Below, one piece after another: positions 35,021 to 48,109 of a DNA stretch of 64,000 nucleotides. The number at the start of each line of letters is the position of its first letter. Positions within the stretch are counted from its first letter, which is position 1. The notes under the pieces were generated by a model. The model made no database searches and was not told the DNA's origin. It saw only the letters and a program-made list of their open reading frames with translations. Origin of the DNA: Lactarius indigo (taxonomy: Eukaryota > Basidiomycota > Agaricomycetes > Russulales > Russulaceae); contig JAFKAC010000106.1 of NCBI GenBank assembly GCA_025766275.1, positions 1 through 64,000 on the forward strand, given 5' to 3'. A program made the translations under genes and the position numbers.

Positions 35021-37036
35021 TCATACCACGTACTCCTCGATCCCCCGCTCGTACCTTGCCCCCGGGACATAGTCCAGATAAGGATCCTCCATACGCGTCC
35101 TGACACTCTCGTGGAACAGGGGTCGAGGGTGTGATGGCACTTTGCGCCCGCGGCCCCTATTGAAACTACGGCAAAGGTCAGTAATTATGCAATGGTAGAG
35201 CCCAGCACCAGCGGCGCGGCGGGGGGGGACAAGCGCTCACCTCCACCGTCCGACCCACTCGTCTTTTTCGTTCTGCCACACGTAGTACGTGGGGATGATC
35301 TCAAGTACCCACCAAAACCTGTTCTTCTTGAGCTGGTCGCCCATCTTTTCCACTGCGTCTGAGGCATCGAGCGACTCCTCGACGGACGGAGGCGCCCGCT
35401 TCGTGTCATCCCCGTCGGGTATACTGAGGACGTCTGTGCCCGTCATGGCAACGGCATGGTCACCGGGCGTCTCGGGTGGCGCGGGCGTCTTCTTGTCGAG
35501 CCTGGACGAGGGTTCCGTGTACAGGGTGGAGTCGGACGTCTCACGTGGCACCGCCTGCTGTTTGATCATCGCGATTGGAATGCCCCATTGATTGAGCGCC
35601 GCCTCGTCAAAGCGGATATGGCACTTTGTCTTGAGGATCTCGCGCACCATCCACCGCAAGGAGATGTTCGACAGCGCATGTTCCTTCGTATCCTTCACGC
35701 AGCCACCGCCAACGTCTATGGCAGATCCAGCGTAAGTTCGAAGAGCGACTCAGAGAATTTAGAGTTTAAGCGTACCCGAGTGGGACCCCGCGAACCAGAC
35801 CTCCAGCACCCTCTTGACAGTGTCATCGGATTCTGATGCAGTTCCGTGGTCTTGATCGCGCGGGCTGTTGTCATGAAGGTTGTTTGGCGTGTCCCGTAGC
35901 TTGGGTCCCATGGGGAAGGTGAAGGCACGGCCACGGGGTACCAACCTTCTCGCTCGTGAGCCAGTCTGCGACGATTTCGGGGTGGAGTCAAAAATTGTGC
36001 GGTGATACAAGTTCGGGCGGAACTTTGCGCGTCGCTGTAAACGTGACGTATTAGATACGATCAAAACCCAATGAAGGAACGCCGGTGATTGGTTGGATTC
36101 CCGAAGTTTTCACATGTATACAGTACATACCTCATCGAGAGACAAGGCCTGCCTGAACCACTTGATGGTGCTATTCGTGCCGACAAAAGGAAGCATTCTT
36201 CCACTAACAATCCCGACACTCGCCACGGTATCCCTGTGATACAGTCAGCATCAGAGACGCTCCTATGCGCTGGGAGGGAAATGTGCAGACCACACGCCAA
36301 GGAACTCTATGGGCACCTCGCGACTAAAAGACTTTTTGAATCGAGCCGCTAGTCTGTCGTCTTTGTGGCTCGAGGATTTGTAGAGTTTGTACGCAAACGA
36401 GACCTGTTCGTGGTTGTCCTTGGAGAGCAGGCCCACCTGTTCGCAAGGCTGGTAAGTAACAGTGGACCTAGTACATCAAAATTGATTGACCTTGTGCAGC
36501 ATTCCTGCGAGCGCGCGAGCTGTGTACGCCCCACGGGAGAATCCTAGGAACATCCGTTAGCTTGCTGCGGGAGTAGGTTCACGATACGAAAGGCACAAAC
36601 CGAAGATGCAGACACTATCTCCCTCGTGGTAATTCTGCATGAGGAACTTGTATCCGTCCATGATATGTTCGGAGAGGTACCATGCGAACATCTCGTCCAG
36701 AGTTCGGGCAGCGAAGCGAAAGAGCGGCGAAACGACGCCAGGCTGAAAGTACGTCCCTATGCCCGCCTGCGTCTCGGTTAGCTCGGTCGATACATGGATC
36801 CAAGGATCGAAGTACCTGGTAATAGCAGAGCTGCGTCTTTGGGCTATCTTTCTTCAGAATGGAATAGAGCTTCACAACGTTGGTATTCTGTGTCGAGGAG
36901 ATCAGCTATGTCAAGAGTAGCGATCGACTTGACCCACCCGTTCAGAGAATTCGTTGGCTGTACCATCGAAGCACAGAACAAGGGTGCGGGGCTTCCGCTG
37001 GTCGTCTTCAATGGAAGAATAGGTTGGAACTGTCAT
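35021..37036 (-). CDS. DUF2235 (Tle1-like alpha/beta hydrolase) protein, copy A
   Basis: Nine exons on the minus strand, 505 residues: 37036-36938, 36887-36816, 36766-36601, 36543-36491, 36436-36291, 36233-36131, 36034-35776, 35715-35241 and 35165-35021. The start of the domain is RTLVLCFDGTANEF, followed by NTNVVKLYSILKKD, QAGIGTY, and the nucleophile elbow FGFSRGAYTARALAGM (G-x-S-x-G). Further on come FLGVWDTVASVG, QALSLDERRAKFRPNLYH and VLEVWFAGSH-DVGGG, the usual order in DUF2235. The family includes bacterial type VI phospholipase effectors, but the fungal substrates are not known. The tail is divergent and polar, ending in YLDYVPGARYERGIEEYVV. No signal peptide. It is the left member of a tandem duplication with 38537-40530. 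Confidence 0.92.
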
Positions 37037-38536
37037 GATAAAGGGGAAGATGTCAATAACTTGCACATCGAAACACGCACTCATATAACACTTCTGACCG
37101 GGGTCGGTGACACTCAGTTACAGCGCCTGCATTGCCCTCATCCGATCGCAGTGACCGTTGCATGCCAACCTAGAATAGACTCAAGGACATCCCGGAGGTC
37201 TGCATGCACCGCACAGGGGCCGGGCGCTGAGGGTCGCGCGCCAAAATGGAGTCTTGGAGTCTTGGAACCAGTGCCGACGACTTGAAGCAGATGATGGCAG
37301 CAGCAAAAGCGGTACTATTTCAAATTTTTAAGTCCATACGTATCAACACTTGGAATGATGACTGGTAATTTGGAACAAAAGCGCTCACCGCAGAGAAGTG
37401 GTTGGTACCTAGATCATACATTGGTAAGTGTGTGTTCGTAAGGCACACACCGTCCAGAAGACCAAAAAACGAGAGTGTCCTCGAAGGGCCCTCGGCGTCG
37501 GCGTCTGCCCTCTCCATCCTCCCTGAATAGGACACGGGATATGAACTACGGAAGAGCGTGGACCCATGTATACTAGTCCGTCCGCCGATCGTCTTCGATT
37601 TCCAGATCGCTCCAGTGTTGATCGATGATCCCCCGTACTGCACAGCGGGGAAACAATTCGCCGACTCAATAGCGAATGATTAATGATCCGCCACGATCCA
37701 GCTGTGCTGCGAGCTTTTACAATGATACGGTTTTCCGGAATACGTTTTGCTGTGTTTGTTTCACGACTGCTCGTCCAATTCGCGAGCGCAAGTAAACAAC
37801 TTGAACGCCAGCCAAGACGCCAGCGCCGCGGCGGTGTGCAGTGATTGAGCGGAGCTGAAACGAGCTGAAACGAAATGATGGCTGAAATCGGACTCTAGGA
37901 TCTCTTGGTGTCGTTTATGTATCGATTTAGGCTTGTAAGCATCGTTCCCCAATGAACGAGGGTTGCAGTGAAGATTGCGAGCTATGAAGCGCGTGAAAGA
38001 GGCGCACTCAGCAGGCCTGCAAGAGCAGGACAGAGTCGTGCCTGGACACGGTTACCCGCCTGCGGCGGAGAAATCAGTAAGGGGCATCGGAATGGAAAGC
38101 GCATCTACGTAGAGGCGCAAGTAGAGACGTACTAGTATGACAATGTGCAACTCAATTTCTCCGGCTACCTAGAGAGCTTTCAATTTGTACTAGGGATGAG
38201 GCCTCGATGAGGTGCCGCATTTCCGAGTCGTGTTCTAATCGTTGGCCCACTCAAAACTACAGAAAGATGATATTAAGCCTTTTCCTGTGGTGAAAGGGGA
38301 GTCGAGCATGACTCGTTTTGTTTCTAAGATTACATTATGAAGGTCTTAGGTTGGGTCAATACCAAGTAGCTACAAAATAGCCTCGTGATTACTTCAAAAA
38401 AGAATTGACAGAATACTTTCATCCATTACACATTTTCCCGTCACAAGTGGGCAACATGATAAACGATATCGTAGACAGCCATTAACAGGAACATTAGTTT
38501 AGAAAAACCGGTAAGAATAGCAATAAGTCATGATGT
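37037..38536. other. Upstream part of duplication unit A
   Basis: Similar to 40531-41550 over most of its length, for example near 37560-37680 against 41080-41160, and 37960-38110 against 41390-41535. No complete conserved frame was found, so it is probably promoter and decayed sequence. The right end is the 3' flank of the second DUF2235 gene. Confidence 0.5.
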
Positions 38537-40530
38537 TCATACCACATACTCCTCGATCCCCCTTTCGAACCTTGCTCTCGGGAGATAGTCCAGATAAGGA
38601 TCCCTGATGCGCGTCCTGACACTCTCGTGGAACAGTGGTTGAGGTTGCGAGGGCACTCTACGCCCGCGTCCCCATTTGAAACTGCAGTTAAGTGTTAGTA
38701 TGATGTGCAGTGGTGACTCTACACCGGGAGCAAGGGCTCACCTCCACTCTCCGACCCATTCGTCTTTTTCGTTCTGCCACACGCAGTACGTAGGGAGAAT
38801 CTCGAGCACCCACCATAACACGCTCTTCTTGAGCTGGTCGCTTATCTTCTCCGCCGCATCCAAGGTGTCGAGCGACTCCTCGGCGGACGGAGGCGGCGTG
38901 GCCGCGCGCGACAGGTCTCCCCCCTCGGGTATGCTGACATCTGTGCCCGGCGCGCCCGTCCCCAGGGAAATGGCGGAAATGTCGGGTGTCTGCTGGTCGC
39001 AGTCGAGCGCACGCGCTTGCGCCGCCTGCTTGATCATCGCGCTTGGGATGCCCCATTGTTTGAGCGCTGCCTTATCAAAGAGGATATGGGTCCTCGTCTT
39101 GAGGATCTCGCGCACCATCCACCGTAGCGAAATGTTCGACAGCGCGTGTGGCTTCGTGTCCTTCGCGACACCACCTCCAACGTCTATGGTGATAGCAGAT
39201 CCGGCGTGAGTTCATCGTCCAGATCTGGGTGTGGCCCCGATTTTTAGAGTTTAAGCGTACCAGAGTGGGACCCCGCAAACCAAACCTCCAGCACCCTATT
39301 AAAAGTATCTGATTCTGATGCATTGCCTCGATCGTGCCAGCTGTTGTCATGAAGGTTGTTTGGGGTGTCTCGCAGCCCGGGTCCAATAGGAAAGGTGAAG
39401 GCACGGGCACGGGCAATGAACGTTCTCACTGGTGAGCGAGTCGGCGACAATTTTGGGTCGGAGTTAATAACTGTGCGGTGACGGTGATACAGATTCGGGC
39501 GGAACTTTGCGCGTCGCTGATACGATCAAACCCAATGGGGAACAATGGCGATTAGTTGGATGCCCGAGGTTTTTTATATGCAGTACAGTGCATACTTCAT
39601 CGAGAGACAAGGCCTGCCTGAACCACTTGACGGTATTATTTGTGCCGACAAAAGGAAGCGTTCTCCCACTAATAATCCCGACACTTGCCACGGTATCCCT
39701 GCAATACAGTCAGACTCGGAGACGCACCCATAAAATCGGGAGGAAATGTGCGGACCACACGCCAAGGAACTCTATGGGCACCTCGCGACTAAAAGACTTT
39801 TTGAATCGAACTGCCAGCTTGTTGTCTTTGCGGCTTGAGGACTTGTAGAGCTTGTACGCGAACGAGACCTGCTCGTGGTTGTCCTTGGAGAGCAGACCCA
39901 CCTGTTCACAAGGCCGGTAAGAAACAGTGGACCTACGTCAAGAAATGATTGACCTTATGCAGCATTCCTGCGAGCGCGCGAGCTGTGTACGCCCCACGGG
40001 AGAATCCTATGAGCATCCGTCAGGTTTCCGCGAGCTTAGGTTCTCGATACGAAGGCACAGACCGAATATGCAGACGCTATCGCCCTCGTGGTAATTTTGC
40101 ATGAGGAACTTGTATCCGTCCATGATATGTTCCGAGAGGTACCACGCGAACATCAGGTCCAAAGTCCGGGCAGCGAAGCGAAAGAGTGGCGAAACAACGC
40201 CAGGCTGAAAGTATGTTCCGATGCCTGCCTGTATCTCGGTCAGCTCGGTCGATTCAGGCACGGACCCAGGGGTCGAAGAGGCACTTTCCTGGTAATAGCA
40301 GAGCTGAGACTTTGGGCTGTCCTTCTTCAGAATGGAATAGAGTTTTACAACATTGGTATTCTGTGTGATGACGTCGACGAAATCAGCGATGTCAAGAGTG
40401 CCAATCAAACTTGACTGACCCTTTTAGAGAATTCGTTAGCTGTGCCATCGAAGCACAGGACAAGGGTGCGGGGCCTCCGGTGGTCGTCTTTAATGGGAAA
40501 TGCCGAAGGATAGTATGATGTATCCATCAT
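38537..40530 (-). CDS. DUF2235 (Tle1-like alpha/beta hydrolase) protein, copy B
   Basis: Eight exons on the minus strand, 517 residues: 40530-40420, 40360-40063, 40006-39954, 39901-39756, 39698-39596, 39516-39261, 39183-38742 and 38681-38537. The domain order matches copy A: RTLVLCFDGTANEF, NTNVVKLYSILKKD, the FGFSRGAYTARALAGM elbow joined across a splice, GVWDTVASVG, RRAKFRPNLYH, and VWFAGSH-DVGGG. Where copy A has a 49-bp intron after CYYQ, copy B has 60 bases with no GT donor (TACCAGGAAAGT) that stay open in frame, adding 20 residues (ESASSTPGSVPE and more) before AGIGTY. One conserved Glu after LD in copy A is Leu here (TLDLMFAW). Splice sites are otherwise intact, so the gene looks expressible. 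Confidence 0.92.
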
Positions 40531-42231
40531 GATGAAAAGGATAACGATAAGTTGCACACCGAACACGCTCTCATATACTACTTCTGAATGGTTTCAGTGG
40601 CGCTCTCGTATGGCACCTACACTGCGCTCGTTCGACAGCAGCGATGATTGCATACCAACCTGTCAGCTTGGAATAGACTATATCGCCGACCGGAGGCCCG
40701 TATGCACCACACAGGAACCGGGCTGAGGGTCACACGCCAGATTGGAGTAGGTGCTGACAACACCAGGGGCGAAAGCGTTGCTATTTCAAACTCCTAAGTC
40801 CGTCGATCCCCAGAGTCCTGGCCTTGATGACTGGTACTTTAGAATAAAAGTGCCCACCGCAAAGTGACCAGCGGTACCTAGACGATACGTTGGGAAGGAA
40901 GTGGCTTCCGTAAAGCGCACGACATCAATGAGCAAAAAAACGAGGACGTTCTCGAAAGGGCAACCTCCGTGCGCTCTCTGCCGTTAGCGCATGCCTCCAA
41001 CCTAACTTACCTAAATTGGAGACGAGATCATGAATCTGTAGAGCGTGCTTTCAGGCTTACCTATGCTGGCCCGTCCGCCAATCACCTTCAATTTCCGGAT
41101 CGCTCCGATGTTATTGACTCGTACAGTACTGTGGGGAAACAATTCGGTGACTCATAATGGGAAAATGATCCGTCAGCTGCACCGGGAGCGCCCTCCCAGA
41201 AGGGCTGTTGCTGTGTTGTTTTTCAGACTAAAACGTGAAAGTGTTCGTCCAATCCAGCTCTAAAGGAAACAACGCCAGCGCCGCTGCGCGTGGAGCTTAG
41301 TAAGTGATTCAACAGAGCTGAAACGAACGAGTCGAAATGATGACTTGGTGCGTCGAGTTAGGCTGGTAAGCATCATGCCTTGATAGACAAAGGATTACAG
41401 TGAAAATTGCGATTGCGGCTGTAAAGCGCGTGAAGGAGGCGTATCTAGCAGACGCGCAAGAGCAAGACGGACTGCCCGCCAGTAGCGGAGAATGCAGTAA
41501 GGAGTCGACGGTTGATCTCGGAATGGAAAGCCCATTTGAAGGAGTATGACGCGAATGCTAAAGTGGCCCTGTTGGAACTCGGGGTCGAGCACGCCCCAAG
41601 TCCATGGAATTCGGAGTCGGTCAACATTCGGTGTAGAAGTGGGATTTCCAACATTGTGTCGAGCGCAACTCACTAACCCGATGTTGACGATCACAGGTTC
41701 TGTGACGAAAGCAAAAAAGGCGACCGGTTTCACCTATCGGACCTCGAGATCTTCTCATATTGCTCGTTTTTTTATTTACACCTTAACGCACTCCCTCGAG
41801 TCCACTCTTGAGCTTCTCCCGTGGATCGGAAATGTTCTCGTCGCGGGCTCGGTGAGCCGATTTGCAATTCGAGGTAACATTTTGGGCGTAGTACGAATCG
41901 GACCGAGGCGACTAGTACGTTGAGCACTGACGATGGGTGTCCTTCGCTGGGTAGGTCAAAGTACCTTGCAAGGAGTGTAGTCCTGTGGTCTCGGAGGGCC
42001 ACCTCCATCAAGTAACACCGAGGCTCGATCGTACGAGTGGCGTAACCAGGCCGTAGTGCCGCGGTTGCACGCGTTCTCAGTTGCTTCTATTCCCGGCGTC
42101 GCGCTCCGTTAACGCAGGACCTGACCGCTGCGGAGATTTATCATTCTGGCCAATGAATTCCAGCAAGACTAGCCTTTCCTCGTGCTCAACGTGGCAACCC
42201 TCCTCAATTCGTCTTGGCGGTTATTTCTCCC
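40531..42231. other. Upstream part of duplication unit B and spacer
   Basis: Up to about 41550 it mirrors unit A's upstream DNA. From there to the TATA-like element at 42232 no gene was recognised; open frames at 41395-41923 lack domains. Confidence 0.5.
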
Positions 42232-42238
42232 TTTATAA
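42232..42238 (+). promoter_or_regulatory. TATA box of second Kre9-like gene
   Basis: TTTATAA lies about 80 bases before the ATG at 42314 and is followed by a C/T-rich leader (CTCTCTTCATCC and similar). Confidence 0.55.
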
Positions 42239-42313
42239 GTCACATTATCGCTCTCTTCATCCTCATCCCATTCATCCCCACCTTTCTCTCACCCCTATAC
42301 ACTCCCTTCAATC

Positions 42314-42831
42314 ATGCAGTTCTTCACTGCCCTCCTCTCGGCCCTCGTCCTCGCCGCTTCAACAACCGCAACACCCGTCCACGTCGCCGACCGCAGCGAG
42401 CTCATCGTTGTCTCGCCCACAATCTTGAAGCCGACCGCAGGAACATTCTGGGCGATAGGGTCCGAGCAGATCGTCACCTGGGACACGTCCAACATCCCGG
42501 CGAGCGGCCGGAACAACAAAGGTACGATCCTTCTTGGCTACCTCAATGACGGTGACGAGTCGGAGCACCTCTTCTGGAGTGAGTTATTCGAGTAACCCCT
42601 GCCCTTTACATTTGTCACCGCACTCACACTTGCATAGACCTTGGATCCGGCTTCCTCCTAACCGACGGAAGCTATAGCATCACTGTGCCGAGCGTGCAAC
42701 CCAATGACAATTACGTTCTTGCTCGTAAGTCAAGTAGTTTTTACATCGATCCTGAGACTTACTGGCAATGAACAGTGTTGGGTGACTCGGGTAACTTATC
42801 TCCTAAGATCACCATTGGGTATGGACTTTAA
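42314..42831 (+). CDS. Small secreted Kre9/Knh1-like protein
   Basis: Three exons, 42314-42578, 42638-42724 and 42776-42831, 135 residues. Signal peptide: MQFFTALLSALVLAASTTATP. The domain shows LKPTAGTFWAIGSEQIVTWD, GTILLGYLNDGDESEHLF and an end of LLGDSGNLSPKITI. It is the paralog of 23894-24520: the last splice is at the same place and phase, before the GDSGN motif, but it lacks the intron that in the other gene interrupts VAW-NTS. No GPI signal or Ser/Thr stalk is visible, so it is probably secreted. Members of this family are found in cell walls and among small secreted proteins of mushrooms. Confidence 0.87.
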
Positions 42832-42929
42832 GAAGAGACGGAGGAGATCTTTTTTTCGACAAACGTGGACAGACACGGACATTTAACTTCAAACTCCTTT
42901 TGTACGCTCAAATATTTTGGAGCAGAACA

Positions 42930-43275
42930 GTCACTCCCGCTACTTACTTACACCATGGACCAGTCTCCGGCATGCTTAACATCGCATTTGGTTTACTACG
43001 TGCAATATACCCATGTCACGGCATGGTTCACATGTCATTCTCCTGGGTATTCGGGACCGTCATTCATCTAAGGTGTGATGATTCGCGTGTCACGAAGAAG
43101 TATAGTCACTCTCGCCACTTGGATGGGTCTCTGAAATGCTTAGGATCGCATTTGGTTTACTATATGTAATGTACCTATGTCATTGCATGGTACTCCCACG
43201 TCACTCCTGGGTATTCGGGACTACCGTTCATCCCAAGGTACGATGATTCGCGTTTGTTACCCCGAAAGCAGTATA
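42930..43275. repeat. Two-copy tandem repeat, period about 164 bp
   Basis: The 18-base string ATCGCATTTGGTTTACTA occurs at 42981 and 43145. The surrounding blocks (TCCTGGGTATTCGGGAC, GATGATTCGCGT, CCCATGTCA-GGCATGGT) recur with the same spacing and small changes. It lies 3' of the secreted-protein gene. Confidence 0.88.
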
Positions 43276-43349
43276 GTAATTACTCCGCTGAGATGAGATA
43301 ATGTGGCAATAGATACACATGCGTGAGCTGTCCAGTAGCGTGCAGCATC

Positions 43350-44305
<956 letters not shown>

Positions 44306-44543
44306 CGTTGCGGGTCAGTGATCAGAGGAGAATAGGTTAGGGAGCCCCGGAGCCGTTGGTAGTAAAGTGGGGGGAGACACGTCACGATGGTTGGTGGGGT
44401 GCAAGATGTTCCGAGTTCGCCGCGGCTCAGGACTTCGCTTAGCACTGTAGGGTCTTAGGCGGGAGCAAAAACCTTGCGCCCGCCGCCGCCGCTTCTCAGG
44501 TCCGTTGAGCTAATACGCTGTTTAATGTACACCCCTACAGCTT
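44306..44543. other. EBP gene upstream region
   Basis: GC-rich stretch upstream of EBP. Part of it recurs at 48250-48400 (see that entry). Confidence 0.5.
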
Positions 44544-46763
44544 CTAAATCCGATTCACGGACGGATTTCCTGCACTATTACTAGTAATATTCATGTCAAA
44601 CGACGTCCTACCTCGAAGGTGATGGCGTCTTTCCGTGGACACCAGGCCCGGTGGGGCATTGAAACCATCAAAAAAAAAAGCCATCAAGTAGTGTCCGCAT
44701 CGAGTCGATAGATTCACCAAAGGTCTACAATGGTCGTACGGTGCGTTTATAATGTACATGTGACGAGCCATAGACACTGCAAGACCGCTCGTACGTATTA
44801 CCAGAGGTGCTCGAAAAGACGAGGGTAGAGAAGTCCGACAGAAAAGGCGCGGAGTCATACAAGTTGATAGCGAGAAAGGAAGTCGTGTAACGGAAGAGTG
44901 TGCCCCTACAGTAGAATTTAATGGGCGTTACAGAAGAAAAGGAGATCACGGCTTTCGCGACGCCGGCGTGGTAATAATACACTGGGACCAGGCTGCGCCC
45001 AATAGCATAACGCCGAACTGGATCGTTACTCAGTAAATCAGGATCCAGTACCGCGGAAAATAGATTCATTTCGTGCAACAAACTCCTTTGCAACAGTGTT
45101 CCGCGGTTGAAAGTAGTTTATTTCCGACCTATACTGGGTGGGGACGACGAACACGAAGTGTCATTTCGCCCTGGGAGCAGTGAATAGTGTGAAAAGAAAG
45201 GAAGAAGTCCTTTCTTGACTGGATCCGGGTCGTTCGGCCCCACAGAAAATTGAAATATGTAGAGAGTTCGATTGGCCATGATGGACGAGTCGAACCCCCT
45301 TGATTTCTATTGAGTAGACCCCATCTTCGTTTTGGTTCGGGATAGAACCTGGATATACGACCCAGTTCACTGGCGTAACGTCAAACGATCGCACGGACGA
45401 TGATTTGCATGGTCGGAGTGCTATCGGGGCAATTATTTCCTCAGCCAGATCCGCCGGACTCCCTTCGCACCTTCGAGTCGTCCCCTCAACGCCCGACCGG
45501 CGTTAGTAAAGTTGGAGTTGACCAGCTTCCATTGTTCCCAGAGTTTGTTCCAAGGTGTCCCTTTGACGGCATGTGTAATGGGCTCCACGCTTGCGTGAAC
45601 CAAATTCGAGGCACCGGTGTCATGCAGGTTTGTCTTCCCGAGTTCTTTTGGCACCGGTTTCACGAGAAGGGTATACGACACCTTATCCACGCTGAACTCT
45701 GTGTAAGCGAATTCGAGGGGGTGGGGCTAGCTTGGTCATATATATCGTGTATACGCTTGTCGCCCCCTGCAAATCTGTGGGTGAAAGCGCTGCACATAAC
45801 GAAATGGTCAACTCGAACATACAGGACTGAAGGAGATAAGACAACGCCTTTCTCGTCACCTTTCTCGTCCAAGAATTCATGGTATAGACCGTCTGGTCCG
45901 TGGTCTTCAGAAGTTTCCATCGATACGACTTAGAGGAGGTATTGAATATGACAAAGTGTTTGGTGTCGTCCACAATGAGATGAGGCGAGGTACCAGTCCG
46001 ACTCGTCAGAGTCGACCAACATCCAAACAAGGGTCTTGGACTTGGTGGAGAGGACGCGCTCGAAGCCTGATAGACAACTTCTGGTACGAAGAGAAGCAGC
46101 CTAGGCCAGATGACTGGCTTCGTTTCAGCGAGACATCGATGCATGCATAACGGACCCAAAAGCCTTCCTCTTTCAGTAACAGACAGCGAGATTACAAAGT
46201 AAAATGCTCGCCGATACCGGGTTGTCCTGTAATGACAACTGAAAGGGGCTTCCCCATTACGATGGGAATTCACAAAAATTGTAGAGTCGGGTATAGTCTT
46301 TGCGCATCCAAAGCTTCGAACGTCCTATCCCCGGAGTAGCAAACACGAGGATATGACAACCAGGACCGATCTCATCGCCCGTCCTCATCTGCATCCATAG
46401 AGTTGTTCCCGGGCTGTTTCCCGCGGCGCTTTGTCTCTCCGTCTTACGTAGGCTCTTTCCAGAACTTGCGGTGCGACGGCGTGAGCTCATCTCTTCGGTA
46501 GGGTGGAGCTTGATCTACTGGGCCTCTGTCCCAGGGATGACCATCGATGATGGAGCTATATGTCGAGAATGGTGGGGAGAGAAGGAGGAAACAATATCAC
46601 TCACCAATCCCGACCACTCCCCATACAAATATGACAAAACATTCCTACGGCTCCCCGAACCTACCAAACGGGTCCGCTCAAGACATGGAGGGACGGAAGA
46701 CGTGGGAAGCGATTCCAACACACAGTTCAGGGTACAGGATGACTCGCACGTCACAGGGCTCAC
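44544..46763 (-). pseudogene. Broken P-loop gene, possibly of the Crinkler-associated type
   Basis: On the minus strand several frames carry pieces of one protein. Around 46220 a Walker A-like sequence reads VITGQPGIGEH, with Glu where Lys is normally required, and a stop soon after. A second frame reads AETKPVIWPRLLLFVPEVVYQ, then DDTKHFVIFNTSS and RWKLLKTTDQTVYTMNSW (45870-45960). Further on are KGTPWNKLWEQW (near 45540) and DVTPVNWVVYPGS (near 45350). This order recalls the large P-loop proteins with Crinkler-like parts that are frequent in Agaricomycetes. Frameshifts and stops separate the pieces, and the lower end (44544-45093) is only tentatively included. Family assignment is from memory of the motif order. 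Confidence 0.48.
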
Positions 46764-48109
46764 ATACCACCAACCTCAACGCTTAACGAGAAGCCATGCC
46801 ATTCTCCATCGGAGGTCGGGAGGACTTAAGGCGAAAGGGTTCAAAAAGAAAAACAAGTTGAGATTGGTAAGAGTAAGCGAGAGATTGCACCGCCACGATG
46901 ACGAGTCTGCTCTTATGTAACAGGTGTCAACGGAGCGCCTTCAATTGCGCGCCGACATCCGTGCGGCTTGAGCTTGAGCCTGAGGCCAGCATCCAAATGA
47001 TTGTTTTGTCTCCTTTCGTCGTGGACTCCACCCAAAAATATCATACCTAGTACGCTTAATTGTCGATGCAATGTGAAACTCGCTTGTGAGCTCTATAACC
47101 TACAGTAAGCCCGTCATTCGACCATCAATAAAATAGTTTCCTATGAATTAGGTGAGGATGCAGCAAAGTACAGTAGATAGTGGGAAGGCTCACCAATGAG
47201 CCGCAAGTCCACGAATCGACGACCTTCCTAACTGGTCATTACATCGATGTGGTGTGCAGGATCACCTGTGAATTCCAAGTCCCCGTGAGTATGCATGCAG
47301 GTAAACAGACGATGGACTCACGTCCAGCACGCGCTCCGCCAGGGCCTACCCCCTCCGTTCACGCATCCAGCTCCCAACGTGCGCCGTCTTGCGGTACCTC
47401 TACCGCGCATCGGTTTGCCTGCGCTGTAGGCATCACCTGCTCGAAATTCTTGACGAACCTCGTGAGCCTGTCGGTATCAAACGCGAAGATATTTTTGATG
47501 AAAGAAAAAACAAAAAAAAATCAGGTGGTGTGGGACGTACTAGTCTGTCCGCGCTCTCATAGCACGACTGATGGGTCTCCCGCGGACTCGTATGCCTCCA
47601 CCTCCACCTCCCGTGCGCAGTGATGCGTTCTGGTGCCCGCTCGAACTGTGGCTCGGCACTGCACGTGAACTTGCCCGTGCGCGCGAGGCTGTCTGCTTGA
47701 GGCCAACGAAGCGGTCCAGTGGCGATAGTTAGCCATCGCTAAAAGATTGAGGGTCCCTTTTTGTGAGGCTTGAGGCTAACGGTAGCAAAGGTACTGTGGC
47801 ACTTGCTGTAACACTAAGTCAGCGGGGTTGTGTGGCCAGCTGACAGAATCGCGAGAGAACCACTCACAGTGAGACACGAAACATCAGAACGAAGACTGTG
47901 GCCCCAGCTAACGGCCGGGCAGCTGGAAAAGGTGGAAATGCAGAGGGGAGGAACTTATGGGCAGTTGGGCAGTTGCACTCGGAGTAGCACGCGGGAATAT
48001 GAAGAAAAAAAAAAGTTCCCATGCCTTGTCTCATGCACTCAACAAACAGTAACATTGACTTCTCATTTCCCTTGCGACGACGAGTGAAAGGGGGCAAACG
48101 CGGTCCTAC
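46764..48109. other. Unassigned region
   Basis: No firm gene. A minus-strand frame near 47340-47490 (IFAFDTDRLTRFVKNFEQVM) has a protein-like look but no connecting exons could be fixed. Confidence 0.45.

Larger units (their letters stand above)
35021..41550. repeat. Tandem segmental duplication of about 3.5 kb
   Basis: Unit A (35021 to about 38110) and unit B (38537 to about 41550) are collinear through the DUF2235 gene and about 1 kb of its upstream DNA. Stop codons are 3516 bases apart and starts 3494 apart. Exon boundaries agree throughout except for one intron. Confidence 0.9.

Noticed and set aside
34620..35024. Open frame of 134 hydrophobic codons overlapping the DUF2235 stop
   Set aside because: The matching 3' flank of the second DUF2235 copy is not open, so this is most likely untranslated DNA.
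35237..35591. Plus-strand frames opposite the DUF2235 tail
   Set aside because: The minus-strand exon joins perfectly to the DUF2235 model; the other strand is a shadow.
46471..46920. Plus-strand open frame of 149 codons
   Set aside because: No domain, no leader or splice support, and it overlaps the decayed minus-strand gene region.
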